Assembly (NCBI RefSeq): GCF_034355335.1
Contig: NZ_CP136422.1
Coordinates: forward strand, 995,001-1,059,000
DNA length: 64,000 nt
Reading direction: 5' to 3'
DNA from: Blautia coccoides
GTDB taxonomy: Bacteria; Bacillota; Clostridia; Lachnospirales; Lachnospiraceae
Shown here: positions 24,763 through 33,663 of the stretch, in pieces
Numbering within the stretch: position 1 is the first letter of the stretch
Layout: every line of letters begins with the position of its first letter
Notes under the pieces: generated by a model
Told to the model about the DNA's origin: nothing
What the model saw: only the letters and a program-made list of their open reading frames with translations
Database searches by the model: none
Translations under genes and position numbers: made by a program

Positions 24763-27411
24763 ATGATGGAAAGAAAATGTTATGCACCGGAAAAACTTAC
24801 CTGTGAATATTCTGTAAACCCCATGGGGATCCACAGCAGGAATCCAAGACTGGCATGGAAGATGACAGGGGACGGAAGAGGACGAAGACAAACAGCCTAT
24901 CAGATCTGGGCATCCCACAGCAGGGCGGAGCTTTTAAACGGCCGCGGCTTGTGCTGGGACAGCGGCAGGGTGGAAGGTTCCTGTTCTGTGGGAATACATT
25001 ATGGAGGCGAAGCCCTTTGCTCCAGAGAGAGGATATACTGGTGTGTGAGGATCTGGGACGAGACAGGGAAAGAATCTCCGTGGTGTGAGATAAACTTTTT
25101 TGAAGCGGGGCTTTTAGAAAAAAGCGACTGGAAAGCCCAATGGATCTGTGCAGAGGACCAGGTGAGCGCCCCCTATTTCAGAAAAGACTTTTTTATAAAA
25201 AAGAAACCGGAAAAGGCCACGGTCTACATCTGCGGGCTGGGATTCTATGAACTCTCTTTTAACGGAGAGAAATGCAATGAGCAGTTTCTGCTGCCCAACA
25301 GAACAGAATTTACCAAAAGAGTATATTACCATGCCTATGACATCACAGAAGAATTGAGAGATGGAGAAAATACCATAGGAGTTATCCTGGGAAACGGCTG
25401 GTACAACCAGAGGGACAAGGTCAATGAGAAGCTGTTGTGGTATGGATTTCCCAAGCTGTTGTTTCAGATTGAGCTGTATTACGAGGACGGAACCAGAGAG
25501 ACCATCGGCAGCGATACTTCCGTGACATGGAAAAAAGGCCCCATTCAATATAATAATATTTATTACGGAGAGATCTATGACGCGCGTCAGGAACTGCCGG
25601 GATGGAACCGGCCGGGAGTGCGCAGGGAGGAATGGAAGCATGCCGCACCGGCAAAGGAGCCGGGAGGTACTCTGACACAACAGAGGGCGTCCGGTGACAC
25701 TGTGACAGGTACCATACATCCCAAGACCGTCACAAGGGTCAAGGACGATATGTATGTGCTGGATTTCGGGCAGAACATCACAGGATGGCTGAAGATGAAA
25801 GTGACAGGCTGTGAGGGTCAGACCATAACCATGCGCTTTGGTGAGGAGCTGTGGCCGGATGGGAAGATTAATTATTACAGCACCGGAAGCGGATGGAAAC
25901 AGCAAAAAGACGTATATATCCTAAAGGGAGACGGGGAGGAAGTGTATCAGCCCCGGTTTACCTGGCATGGATTCCGGTATGCAGAGATACAGGGCTGGGG
26001 GAAAATGCCCGAAACCAAAGACATAGAGGCTGTTGTGGTACATACAGGGGTGGAAGAGGACGGACAATTCACCTGTTCCAATGCGCTGATGAATCAGATA
26101 CAGCAGGCCTCCCGTTGGTCCCTGTTAAACGGAATGCACTGCGGTATGCCTTTAGACTCCCCCCACAGGGAGAGACAGGGATACGGCGGGGATGCGCTGA
26201 CAGCGGCGAAAGCCTGTATCTATAATTTTAATATGGAGAATTTTTATGCGGCCTGGATGGATGATTTTGCGGATGCCCAGGACGAAAAGACAGGCTTTGT
26301 ACCTCACACAGTACCCTGTCAGGACGGAGGCGGCGGTCCCGCCTGGGGCTGTGCCTATATTATCATTTCCTGGTTATGCTACCAATACTATGGGGATACG
26401 GAGATACTGAAGAAGCATTTCGGAAATATGAAACACTGGATGGAGTTCCTGACAACAGGTGTCCGAAACGGTATCGTAGAAGCAGAAGGGGAAGATGAGA
26501 ATTGTCTGGGAGAGTGGTCTACACCGGGTGAGATTTTGATTCCGCCCCGGTTTGTCAATACCTATTTTTACGGTTATTGTGCCTCTCTGATGGAGAATAT
26601 TGCCGGGGTGCTGGAAAAAGAGGAGAAAAGGCAGTCTTACAGAATCCTGAAGGAAAATACCATACAGGCCTTCCGTCGGGAATTTTTCCATGAGGAGACC
26701 GGCCGGTATAGTATCGGGGCACAGGGAACGGAGGCCTTTGCCTGGAAACTGGGAGCTGTGGAGGATGAGGAAAAAGAGCAGGTCTTCAGATATTTGGCAA
26801 GACACGTTGCGGATGAGTGCGAAGATCATCTGGATACAGGAATCTTCGGGACACCCTATCTGTTTGAAACACTCGTGGAAAGCGGATATGGGGACACTGC
26901 ATATAAGATGATTACAAATACCACCTATCCCGGATATGGATATATGCTCACAAACGGGGCTACGGCTCTGTGGGAATATTGGGAAAAAGAATACGGGTTC
27001 TATCAGTGTTCCTGCTGTCATAACCAGCCTATGTTCGGAAGCATCAGCGGAAGCTTTTACGAAAAGGTAACGGGGATCGTACCGCTTTCACCGGCCTGCA
27101 AGGAGGTTCTCATCGCGCCAAAGCCCATAGGTGATCTCCGGTTCGCCTCCGCAAAGAAGGAAACTATGTATGGGATGATCTCTGTGGAATGGGAAAAAAC
27201 AGAAAGAGAATTTTCTCTGTATTTAACCGTTCCCTGTAATACCAGCGCAGTCGTGCTGCTTCCCGGCACAGGAGAGACTCTGTGGGAAGGCAGTGATGTC
27301 TTACTACCCGGAGAAGTGGAAAAAGAGGGGATCCGTTTGGTGGAACAGACAGATAACGGATACTGTGTCCGGTTAGAATCTGGAAACTATCGTTTCACGC
27401 TGAGAAAATAG
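24763..27411 (+). CDS. Alpha-L-rhamnosidase, family GH78
   Basis: This 882-residue enzyme shows the GH78 order. Accessory beta domains come first, with YYGEIYDAR near residue 268, then the concanavalin-like domain (FGQNITGWLKMKVTGCEGQTITMRFGEEL). The six-hairpin catalytic domain carries the motif LDSPHRERQGYGGDA with the catalytic acid region, and a C-terminal beta-sandwich follows. It releases L-rhamnose from glycosides such as flavonoid rutinosides or pectic oligomers. No signal peptide is seen, so the substrate must be imported. AAGGAGA precedes ATG 24763; a second ATG follows directly. It is translationally close to its neighbours in the operon. Confidence 0.94.
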   Translation: MMERKCYAPEKLTCEYSVNPMGIHSRNPRLAWKMTGDGRGRRQTAYQIWASHSRAELLNGRGLCWDSGRVEGSCSVGIHYGGEALCSRERIYWCVRIWDETGKESPWCEINFFEAGLLEKSDWKAQWICAEDQVSAPYFRKDFFIKKKPEKATVYICGLGFYELSFNGEKCNEQFLLPNRTEFTKRVYYHAYDITEELRDGENTIGVILGNGWYNQRDKVNEKLLWYGFPKLLFQIELYYEDGTRETIGSDTSVTWKKGPIQYNNIYYGEIYDARQELPGWNRPGVRREEWKHAAPAKEPGGTLTQQRASGDTVTGTIHPKTVTRVKDDMYVLDFGQNITGWLKMKVTGCEGQTITMRFGEELWPDGKINYYSTGSGWKQQKDVYILKGDGEEVYQPRFTWHGFRYAEIQGWGKMPETKDIEAVVVHTGVEEDGQFTCSNALMNQIQQASRWSLLNGMHCGMPLDSPHRERQGYGGDALTAAKACIYNFNMENFYAAWMDDFADAQDEKTGFVPHTVPCQDGGGGPAWGCAYIIISWLCYQYYGDTEILKKHFGNMKHWMEFLTTGVRNGIVEAEGEDENCLGEWSTPGEILIPPRFVNTYFYGYCASLMENIAGVLEKEEKRQSYRILKENTIQAFRREFFHEETGRYSIGAQGTEAFAWKLGAVEDEEKEQVFRYLARHVADECEDHLDTGIFGTPYLFETLVESGYGDTAYKMITNTTYPGYGYMLTNGATALWEYWEKEYGFYQCSCCHNQPMFGSISGSFYEKVTGIVPLSPACKEVLIAPKPIGDLRFASAKKETMYGMISVEWEKTEREFSLYLTVPCNTSAVVLLPGTGETLWEGSDVLLPGEVEKEGIRLVEQTDNGYCVRLESGNYRFTLRK

Positions 27412-27441
27412 ATACTTAACATATAGAGCAGGAGTACGGTT

Positions 27442-29121
27442 ATGAATACAAGAAGCAGTGATATTTTAGAGGGACCGCAGTGGGCAAATGTACGGGCTTT
27501 ATATAAGGCGGACGGATACGCGGAGGAGGAACTGGGAAAACCCATGATCGCCGTGGTGAATTCCTACAGCACTGTCTGCCCGGGGCATGTGATATTTAAA
27601 AATTTATCGGAGCGTGTCAGAGAAGGGATTCAGGCAGGAGGCGGAACACCGGTAGAATTCGGTGTCATCGGGGCATGTGACGGAATCGCTATGGGACATA
27701 AGGGAATGCAGTATATTCTTCCCACAAGACAGATGATCGCGGACAGTATAGAAGCCATGGCAGAAGCCCACAGGCTGGACGGGCTTATTTTACTGGGAAG
27801 CTGTGACAAGATCATTCCGGGGATGCTCATGGGAGCTATGCGGGTAAATCTCCCCACCATACTGGTAAACGGCGGTCCCAGTCTGCCGGGGCGTATGAAA
27901 GAGGGGAATCCTTACGGCGGAGAATACATTGACCATTCCATTATCCAGGAGTCTGAAGGCGCCCTGAAGAAGGGACTGATCAGTGAGGAAAAGTTCAAAT
28001 GGATAGAAGACCATGCCATGCCCTCCATTGGCTCCTGCGCTATGCTGGGGACGGCCAACACCATGGGATGTCTGGCCGAAGCCATGGGAATCATGCTGCC
28101 GGGAACAGCAGCCATCCCCGCAGTGTATAGTGAGAGACTGTCTGTGGGATATAAAAGCGGTAAGCAGATCGTGGAAATGGTACACAGAGACATAAAAATA
28201 AGGGACATCATAACAAAACAGGCAGTTTATAACGCCATCAGAGTGAACGCGGCCATAGGAGGATCTACCAATGCGGTCCTCCATTTACTGGCCATTGCCT
28301 ATGAAGGTGAGATTGAGATGTCTGTATTTGAATTTGGGAAAATATGTGAGGGGATTCCCCACCTGGTACCTTTGATCCCTGCCGGCAGTAATACTTTGCT
28401 GGATTTTTATGAGGCCGGAGGCATCCCTGTTCTCATGAAGGAGTTACAGGAGGCTTTATGGACACAGGAAAAGACCTGCACAGGCATAACGGTTCAGGAA
28501 GTGATAGAGAACGCAGCCAATCACAGAAGGGATGTGATCCATGCCATAGAAAACCCTGTACATAAAATGGGAGGCATCAAGATCCTGAAAGGGAATTTGG
28601 CACCGGAAGGCGCGGTCACAAAGCCTTCCGCCATTCCGGAGAAAGCTCTGGTCTTCCGCGGGAAAGGAAAAATATACGAGGGGGAAGAAGAGGCTCTGAG
28701 GGGAATCAGGAGCGGAGAGGTCAAAGCGGGAGACGTGGTGGTGATCCGCAATGAAGGCCCCAAGGGCGGCCCAGGTATGCCGGAAATGTACAAGGCTATG
28801 AAACTGCTGGTGGGAATGGATCTGGGTGACAAAGTGTGCCTGATCACAGACGGAAGATTTTCCGGTTCCAACAACGGCTGTTTTGTAGGGCATATCTGCC
28901 CGGAAGCCGCTGATGACGGCCCTATCGCATATCTGGAGGACGGAGATGAAATCCTGGTAGATGTACTGCAGGGGACCATAGAGGCTCCTGGCGTTGACTT
29001 CACAGAACGCCGCCGGACAAAGGCGTGCGTGCAGAAGAAGATAACAGGATGTCTGTACCAATACGCCCGGAATGTGTCCTCTGCATCCAAAGGAGGAATT
29101 ATTCCCGTACGTGAACTGTAG
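27442..29121 (+). CDS. IlvD/Edd-family dehydratase
   Basis: This 559-residue protein belongs to the iron-sulfur dehydratases that include dihydroxy-acid dehydratase and sugar-acid dehydratases. Likely cluster cysteines lie in STVCPGH, LGSCDKI and IGSCAMLGTANTM, and the C-terminal LITDGRFSGSNNG motif is present. IlvD itself makes branched-chain amino acid precursors, but here the gene sits in a rhamnosidase operon without other ilv genes. A sugar-acid dehydratase, such as one acting on rhamnonate or another aldonate, is therefore more likely. This assignment by context is an inference; the family membership is firm. Confidence 0.88.
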   Translation: MNTRSSDILEGPQWANVRALYKADGYAEEELGKPMIAVVNSYSTVCPGHVIFKNLSERVREGIQAGGGTPVEFGVIGACDGIAMGHKGMQYILPTRQMIADSIEAMAEAHRLDGLILLGSCDKIIPGMLMGAMRVNLPTILVNGGPSLPGRMKEGNPYGGEYIDHSIIQESEGALKKGLISEEKFKWIEDHAMPSIGSCAMLGTANTMGCLAEAMGIMLPGTAAIPAVYSERLSVGYKSGKQIVEMVHRDIKIRDIITKQAVYNAIRVNAAIGGSTNAVLHLLAIAYEGEIEMSVFEFGKICEGIPHLVPLIPAGSNTLLDFYEAGGIPVLMKELQEALWTQEKTCTGITVQEVIENAANHRRDVIHAIENPVHKMGGIKILKGNLAPEGAVTKPSAIPEKALVFRGKGKIYEGEEEALRGIRSGEVKAGDVVVIRNEGPKGGPGMPEMYKAMKLLVGMDLGDKVCLITDGRFSGSNNGCFVGHICPEAADDGPIAYLEDGDEILVDVLQGTIEAPGVDFTERRRTKACVQKKITGCLYQYARNVSSASKGGIIPVREL

Positions 29122-29160
29122 ATCAGGGCTGGGTGCTGGAAAAGAAAGGATTTATATTGT

Positions 29161-29904
29161 ATGAAAATAATCGATGTACATGCCCATCTGGGCGATGACT
29201 GTGTTTTTGACCATCATATTAAGGAGGAAGATCTGCTGAACGGATACGAAGCCACACCGGTGACGGGAGCTATTGTCCAGCCGTCTCTGCCCAGATTTTC
29301 TCTGCAGGCAAATCAGGAGATTCATGACCGTATTGCCCGTCTGTGCTCCTGCGAAAAAATGAAGTTCTGGGGACTGGCCTCTATCTACCCTCATTTTACA
29401 AAGGAGGAATACAGACAGGAGGCATACAGATGTGTCAAGGAACTGGGATTTGTGGGTCTGAAGATCACGCCTGTGGGACATGCGGTGGACCCGGAATCGG
29501 AAGACGGCATGTTTGCCTTTTCCGTTGCCAATGAACTGCAGGTGCCCATGATGGTACATACAGGCACGGGAGTTCCGTTCTCCCAGCCTTTGAAGATATT
29601 AAAGGCAGCCAGGAAATATCCGGAACTGAAGATTGTGATCGCTCATTCCGGTATGGACTGGGATACCCACCAGGCTATATTTGTGGCGAAAGAATGTCCC
29701 AATATTTATCTGGAGACTAGTTGGACAGGGATTTCCAACACCAGGGAGATCTACAGGGAGATAGGACCGCACAGGATGATGTTCGCCTCAGACCATGTGA
29801 ACAATGTAATGGTAGAGCTGGAAAAATATAAGCAGATCCTGGAATCTGAGGATATGGATCAGGTATTTTGGAAAACGGCTGAAAGTGTATTCCAATTGTA
29901 CTGA
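29161..29904 (+). CDS. Amidohydrolase family protein (TIM-barrel metal hydrolase)
   Basis: This 247-residue protein has the amidohydrolase-2 pattern: N-terminal metal motif DVHAHLG, a mid-chain MVHTGTG, then IAHSGMDW and the C-terminal ASDHVNN with the catalytic Asp. The length is short, as in the COG2159-like group of decarboxylases and lactone hydrolases. It is the last gene of the rhamnoside operon. Hydrolysis of a sugar lactone between the dehydrogenase and dehydratase steps would complete a non-phosphorylating route, but no aldolase gene is found here, so this is a hypothesis. Confidence 0.85.
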   Translation: MKIIDVHAHLGDDCVFDHHIKEEDLLNGYEATPVTGAIVQPSLPRFSLQANQEIHDRIARLCSCEKMKFWGLASIYPHFTKEEYRQEAYRCVKELGFVGLKITPVGHAVDPESEDGMFAFSVANELQVPMMVHTGTGVPFSQPLKILKAARKYPELKIVIAHSGMDWDTHQAIFVAKECPNIYLETSWTGISNTREIYREIGPHRMMFASDHVNNVMVELEKYKQILESEDMDQVFWKTAESVFQLY

Positions 29905-29921
29905 CGTGATACGAGACGTTG

Positions 29922-29950
29922 TTGATTTTTCGACAATACTATTGTATAAT
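29922..29950 (+). promoter_or_regulatory. Promoter of the second kinase/regulator pair
   Basis: TTGATT (29922-29927), 17 bases, and TATAAT (29945-29950) give a strong sigma-A-type promoter 41 bases before the kinase start. Confidence 0.75.
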
Positions 29951-29991
29951 TTACAAAATTCTTTGAAAATTATGACGTTAGAAGGAAAATT

Positions 29992-31779
29992 ATGCCAAAT
30001 ATAAAAGATTGGAAGAATAAAATACAGCATTTTATTTATTCAAAGAAAATTGCGACTAAAATGTCGATTCTGATGATCACTATCATCACGCTGGTATTCC
30101 TTTGCACCGTTGCAATTTTCCAGACGTATAATAAGCGTATTTTATATGAGAATACCCAGGAAGCTGCCATCACCAACTTAACAAGTGTCAATACTTTAGT
30201 GGAAAATATTATCGAAAATATCAATACATATTCGTATATCTGTCTGTCAGATTCCGATTTACAGCAGGGGCTGGTAAAGGAAAAGGAGGAGATAACAGAT
30301 TTCCGCAATATAGAAAAGATTGAGGCTTCCCTGATAGAACTGATCTCCAAGATCGATCTGATAGAGTCTGTTTATATTTTTGACACGGAAAAATTTTTGT
30401 GTTATTCAGACAAGTCAGGGAACAATCCCCTGCAGCACAGTAAAATAAGGGATTATAGCTGGTTTCAGGACGTTGGGCAGGACGGGCGGTATCATGTCAT
30501 GTACCGCTGTGATGATTTTTTCCGTAATCCGGATAAAATACCGGGGATTTCCTTTGCCCGGGCCATACGGAGCCTTGATTCCATGCAGACCATCGGATAT
30601 ATGGTGATCCATATCTCTCAGGAGATGGTGGAGAAGCTGCTGCTGAATCTGGATGACAATGAGTCACAGATGAAATTTTATATTTTTTCTGACAAAGGCC
30701 ATGTGCTGCTGGATACATTAGACAGCAGTATGCAGAAAGAAGCAGAGCGTATGGGACAGGAGCTTGTGAAAGCAGGCAGGAACTCTGCGGTGGAGCAGAT
30801 AGGAAACGTCCGCTGTCAGATATCTGTGTATCAGGCGGAGACTCTGACGTATATGGGAGTGACTCCTTTTGACGATTTTCACCAGCAGGAAAAAGGAAAT
30901 GTGCTGCTGACTATGATACTCCTTGCTGTCCAGGCGGTCATCATCATTATTGCCGCGCTGTTCGTGTCCCACTGGTATACGCGCCCCATAGAAAAATTAA
31001 TGGAATCTATGGAGGAGGTAAAGAACGGACACTTTAAACAGATCGAGATAAAGACAAAGCACCATGAGGTGCAGAATCTCATCAATGTTTATAATGAGAT
31101 GGTGGGTGAGATCCAGAATCTGCTGGAAAAAACAAAACAGGTGGAGATGCAGAAAAGAAAGGCAGAGCTGGAGGTTCTGAGCACGCAGATGAATCCTCAT
31201 TTCCTTTATAATACCTTTGATTCCATTAAATCCCTGTTTTTATTAAAACGATATGAGGATGCCTATCGCATGATGTGTGAGCTGGCTCAGTTTTATAAAA
31301 TCAGTCTGAGCAAGGGCGATGAATATATCACCATAGAAAAAGAAGTGCAAATGGTGGCCAACTATATTGAGATCCAGAAAATGCGTTACGGTGAAAAGCT
31401 TCAGGTGGATTATGATGTGGCGCCGGAGGTGGGCGGATATAAGATCTTAAAGCTGGTCTTGCAGCCCTTAGTTGAAAATGCCATCACCCATGGGATCCAC
31501 GGTTTCGTGGAGGAGGGCTGTATCGCAGTGCGGATAAAAGAGGAAAAGGGATATTTAAGCCTGGTGGTGGAAGACAACGGGATCGGAATGACAGAAAATA
31601 CGCTGAACAGTGTCCTGAACGGCAAAAATACAGGAGCCGGGAAGTCCTTTGGCTTGATGGGGACCATCCGGAGACTGGTGTACTGCTATGGCAATGATAT
31701 GGTCTATAAGATAACAAGCAGGATCAACCAGGGAACCAAGATACAGATTTACATTCCTATGAAAAATCTCCAGAGATAA
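29992..31779 (+). CDS. Sensor histidine kinase, YesM type
   Basis: This 595-residue kinase has a first membrane segment at about 23-42, an extracellular sensor domain to about 300, and a second membrane segment at about 303-325. A HAMP linker follows, then a His_kinase domain with the acceptor motif MNPHFLYNTFDSIKSL, and a HATPase_c domain with N-box PLVENAITHGI and glycine box EDNGIGM. It phosphorylates the regulator encoded 11 bases downstream. GAAGGAAAA precedes ATG 29992. The adjacent importer suggests that it senses an extracellular sugar or its binding protein. The rhamnoside operon just upstream is another possible target. Confidence 0.94.
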   Translation: MPNIKDWKNKIQHFIYSKKIATKMSILMITIITLVFLCTVAIFQTYNKRILYENTQEAAITNLTSVNTLVENIIENINTYSYICLSDSDLQQGLVKEKEEITDFRNIEKIEASLIELISKIDLIESVYIFDTEKFLCYSDKSGNNPLQHSKIRDYSWFQDVGQDGRYHVMYRCDDFFRNPDKIPGISFARAIRSLDSMQTIGYMVIHISQEMVEKLLLNLDDNESQMKFYIFSDKGHVLLDTLDSSMQKEAERMGQELVKAGRNSAVEQIGNVRCQISVYQAETLTYMGVTPFDDFHQQEKGNVLLTMILLAVQAVIIIIAALFVSHWYTRPIEKLMESMEEVKNGHFKQIEIKTKHHEVQNLINVYNEMVGEIQNLLEKTKQVEMQKRKAELEVLSTQMNPHFLYNTFDSIKSLFLLKRYEDAYRMMCELAQFYKISLSKGDEYITIEKEVQMVANYIEIQKMRYGEKLQVDYDVAPEVGGYKILKLVLQPLVENAITHGIHGFVEEGCIAVRIKEEKGYLSLVVEDNGIGMTENTLNSVLNGKNTGAGKSFGLMGTIRRLVYCYGNDMVYKITSRINQGTKIQIYIPMKNLQR

Positions 31780-31790
31780 GGGGTGGTTAT

Positions 31791-33383
31791 ATGCAGAAGC
31801 TGAAACTTATGATTGTAGATGATGAGTATTTGATCAGACAGTATATCCGTAATTGTATTGATTGGGAAAAATTAGGATACACCATTGTGGGAGAGCTTGG
31901 AACCGCGCAGGGTGCCCTTCAACTGGCAGAGGAACTGAAACCGGATGTGGTGCTGACAGACATCTGCATGCCCGGTTTAGACGGTTTGTCTTTTGCCGGG
32001 CTGTTAAAGGGGATCTGTCCCAATGTGAGAGTCATTGCGGTTACGGGACATGATGATTTTGAATATGCGCAGCGGGGGATACGGGTGGGACTGGACAATT
32101 ATCTGCTCAAACCCATTGACGAAAAAGAGCTGGAAACCGTGGCGCTGGAGGTAAAAGAAAGCATTTTTTCCCAGCAGTCACAGGATAAGCTGTTTCGTGA
32201 GCTGTCAGACTACAGAAAGCAGAATGAACCCATAGTACGTGAATATTATTTGAGAAAATTACTGGAACCTGATCTGCACAAGGACTCTTTGTCTGAAAAG
32301 GCTGTGGCTTCTCTGCTGCCCGGCAAAGAGGGCTTCTATCAGACTGCAGTGATAAGCTTTGATGATTTTTCCCAGATATTGCTTGGCAGGGAGATTGAAA
32401 AAGGGAACAAGGACTGGATGAGCCGTTATCTGGAAAAAGAGCTGGAACATAAAAATATTTACTGGGTTCTGGATAAGTTTGAGCATATAGTATTACTCTG
32501 CCGGGAGGAAGATTTTTCATGGGATACCTTTATGGCTGAATTAGAAGGGAAATGGAAAAAAACCTTTCATTTCCCCATTTATTATGGAATTGGAGACGGA
32601 GAGGGATTGCTGAAAGACATTTATAAGTCTTATATTACGGCAAATAACCGTTTGAATTCCGCTATTGTCTTCGGAAATAATCAATATCAGGAGGAAATGA
32701 TAATTTCCCGGTTTGAGGGGATCGCGAATCCCATATCTATGGAAGATTTGAAAAAATTGTATGCCTATATCGAAACAGACTCTCCGGCCAAAGTGGAGGA
32801 ACTGGTTGATCACTGGTTTGAAAACTGGAAAAATATTAATTTTATGGATCTGTTTTATCTGAAGCTGCAGCTTTTAAATGCTGTCTTTTATATCTACTCT
32901 ATGAATACAAAGGAAGAAGCGTCCTTTGACTTCCATGAAGATTATAAGGAGTATTATCAGCGGATCTTTCAGATCCCCACATTAAAGCTTCTGCAGGAAT
33001 GTTTCCTGGATATGTGCAGAAAGATCATGAATATGTTTCACGATGAAAAATCTGTCAGACCCTCCAGTCTGATCTATGCGGTAAAAGAATACGTTACCAT
33101 GCATTTGTCAGATGTTGAGCTGACATTAGCGGGAACGGCTGAGAAATTTTATCTGAACAGCAGTTATTTAAGCCGGATATTTAAGAAAGAAATGGGAGTG
33201 TCTTTTGTGGAATACATAAATTCCCTGCGTATCGAAAAGGCAAAATCCCTGCTGGAAGAGACGGATTTAAAAATCTATGAAGTGGCGGAAAAAGTAGGGA
33301 CCGGCAATGCCAATTATTTAGGGATCCTGTTTAAAAAAGCAGTAGGCTGCACACCCTATGAATACCGATCCAAAAAACGTTAG
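31791..33383 (+). CDS. Response regulator, REC plus AraC-type HTH
   Basis: This 530-residue protein has an N-terminal receiver domain with Asp57 in VLTDICMPG and the Lys motif LLKPIDEKE. A 300-residue middle region follows, then a C-terminal AraC DNA-binding domain (AEKFYLNSSYLSRIFKKEMG and VAEKVGTGNANYLGILFKKA). GGGGTGG precedes ATG 31791. It is the partner of the kinase directly upstream and probably activates the importer genes that follow, whose promoter has a good -10 but no clear -35, as activator-dependent promoters do. A strong terminator separates it from them. Confidence 0.94.
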   Translation: MQKLKLMIVDDEYLIRQYIRNCIDWEKLGYTIVGELGTAQGALQLAEELKPDVVLTDICMPGLDGLSFAGLLKGICPNVRVIAVTGHDDFEYAQRGIRVGLDNYLLKPIDEKELETVALEVKESIFSQQSQDKLFRELSDYRKQNEPIVREYYLRKLLEPDLHKDSLSEKAVASLLPGKEGFYQTAVISFDDFSQILLGREIEKGNKDWMSRYLEKELEHKNIYWVLDKFEHIVLLCREEDFSWDTFMAELEGKWKKTFHFPIYYGIGDGEGLLKDIYKSYITANNRLNSAIVFGNNQYQEEMIISRFEGIANPISMEDLKKLYAYIETDSPAKVEELVDHWFENWKNINFMDLFYLKLQLLNAVFYIYSMNTKEEASFDFHEDYKEYYQRIFQIPTLKLLQECFLDMCRKIMNMFHDEKSVRPSSLIYAVKEYVTMHLSDVELTLAGTAEKFYLNSSYLSRIFKKEMGVSFVEYINSLRIEKAKSLLEETDLKIYEVAEKVGTGNANYLGILFKKAVGCTPYEYRSKKR

Positions 33384-33416
33384 ACCCCATATAAAGAGTC
33401 ATAGCTTTATAAATGA

Positions 33417-33452
33417 AACTGCACCGGCTTTCTGAAGCGGTGCAGTTTTTTG
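33417..33452 (+). terminator. Intrinsic terminator after the response regulator
   Basis: AACTGCACCG (33417-33426) pairs with CGGTGCAGTT (33438-33447), followed by a run of T. Confidence 0.88.
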
Positions 33453-33549
33453 AGTTTAAGACACACTCCAAAATAGAAATTTAAATGCAATGGTAAAAAT
33501 ATTAATAGAAATAGTAAAAAGCAAAAGTAAAAGAAAGCGCAGAAATAGC

Positions 33550-33652
33550 TATAATACATTTATAAGAAAACGTTAGAGCGTGCAGATTGCAGGAATGAAT
33601 TTTAAGACACGCTCTAGAACTCAGAAAGGAGGAATTGCTGGGGAATCCCAGC
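33550..33652 (+). promoter_or_regulatory. Promoter and structured leader of the importer operon
   Basis: TATAAT at 33550-33555 is the likely -10; no good -35 is present. The leader then has an inverted repeat TAGAGCGTG (33574-33582) / CACGCTCTA (33608-33616), a strong AAAGGAGG (33625-33632) and a hairpin GCTGGG/CCCAGC (33637-33652) between that site and ATG 33664. The second arm of the first repeat partly overlaps the approach to the strong site, so mutually influencing structures are possible. Confidence 0.5.
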
Positions 33653-33663
33653 AAAAAAGGAAA

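Noticed and set aside
27442..29121. Annotation as housekeeping IlvD
   Set aside because: No other branched-chain biosynthesis genes adjoin it, and it lies in the middle of a rhamnoside operon; only family-level naming is safe.
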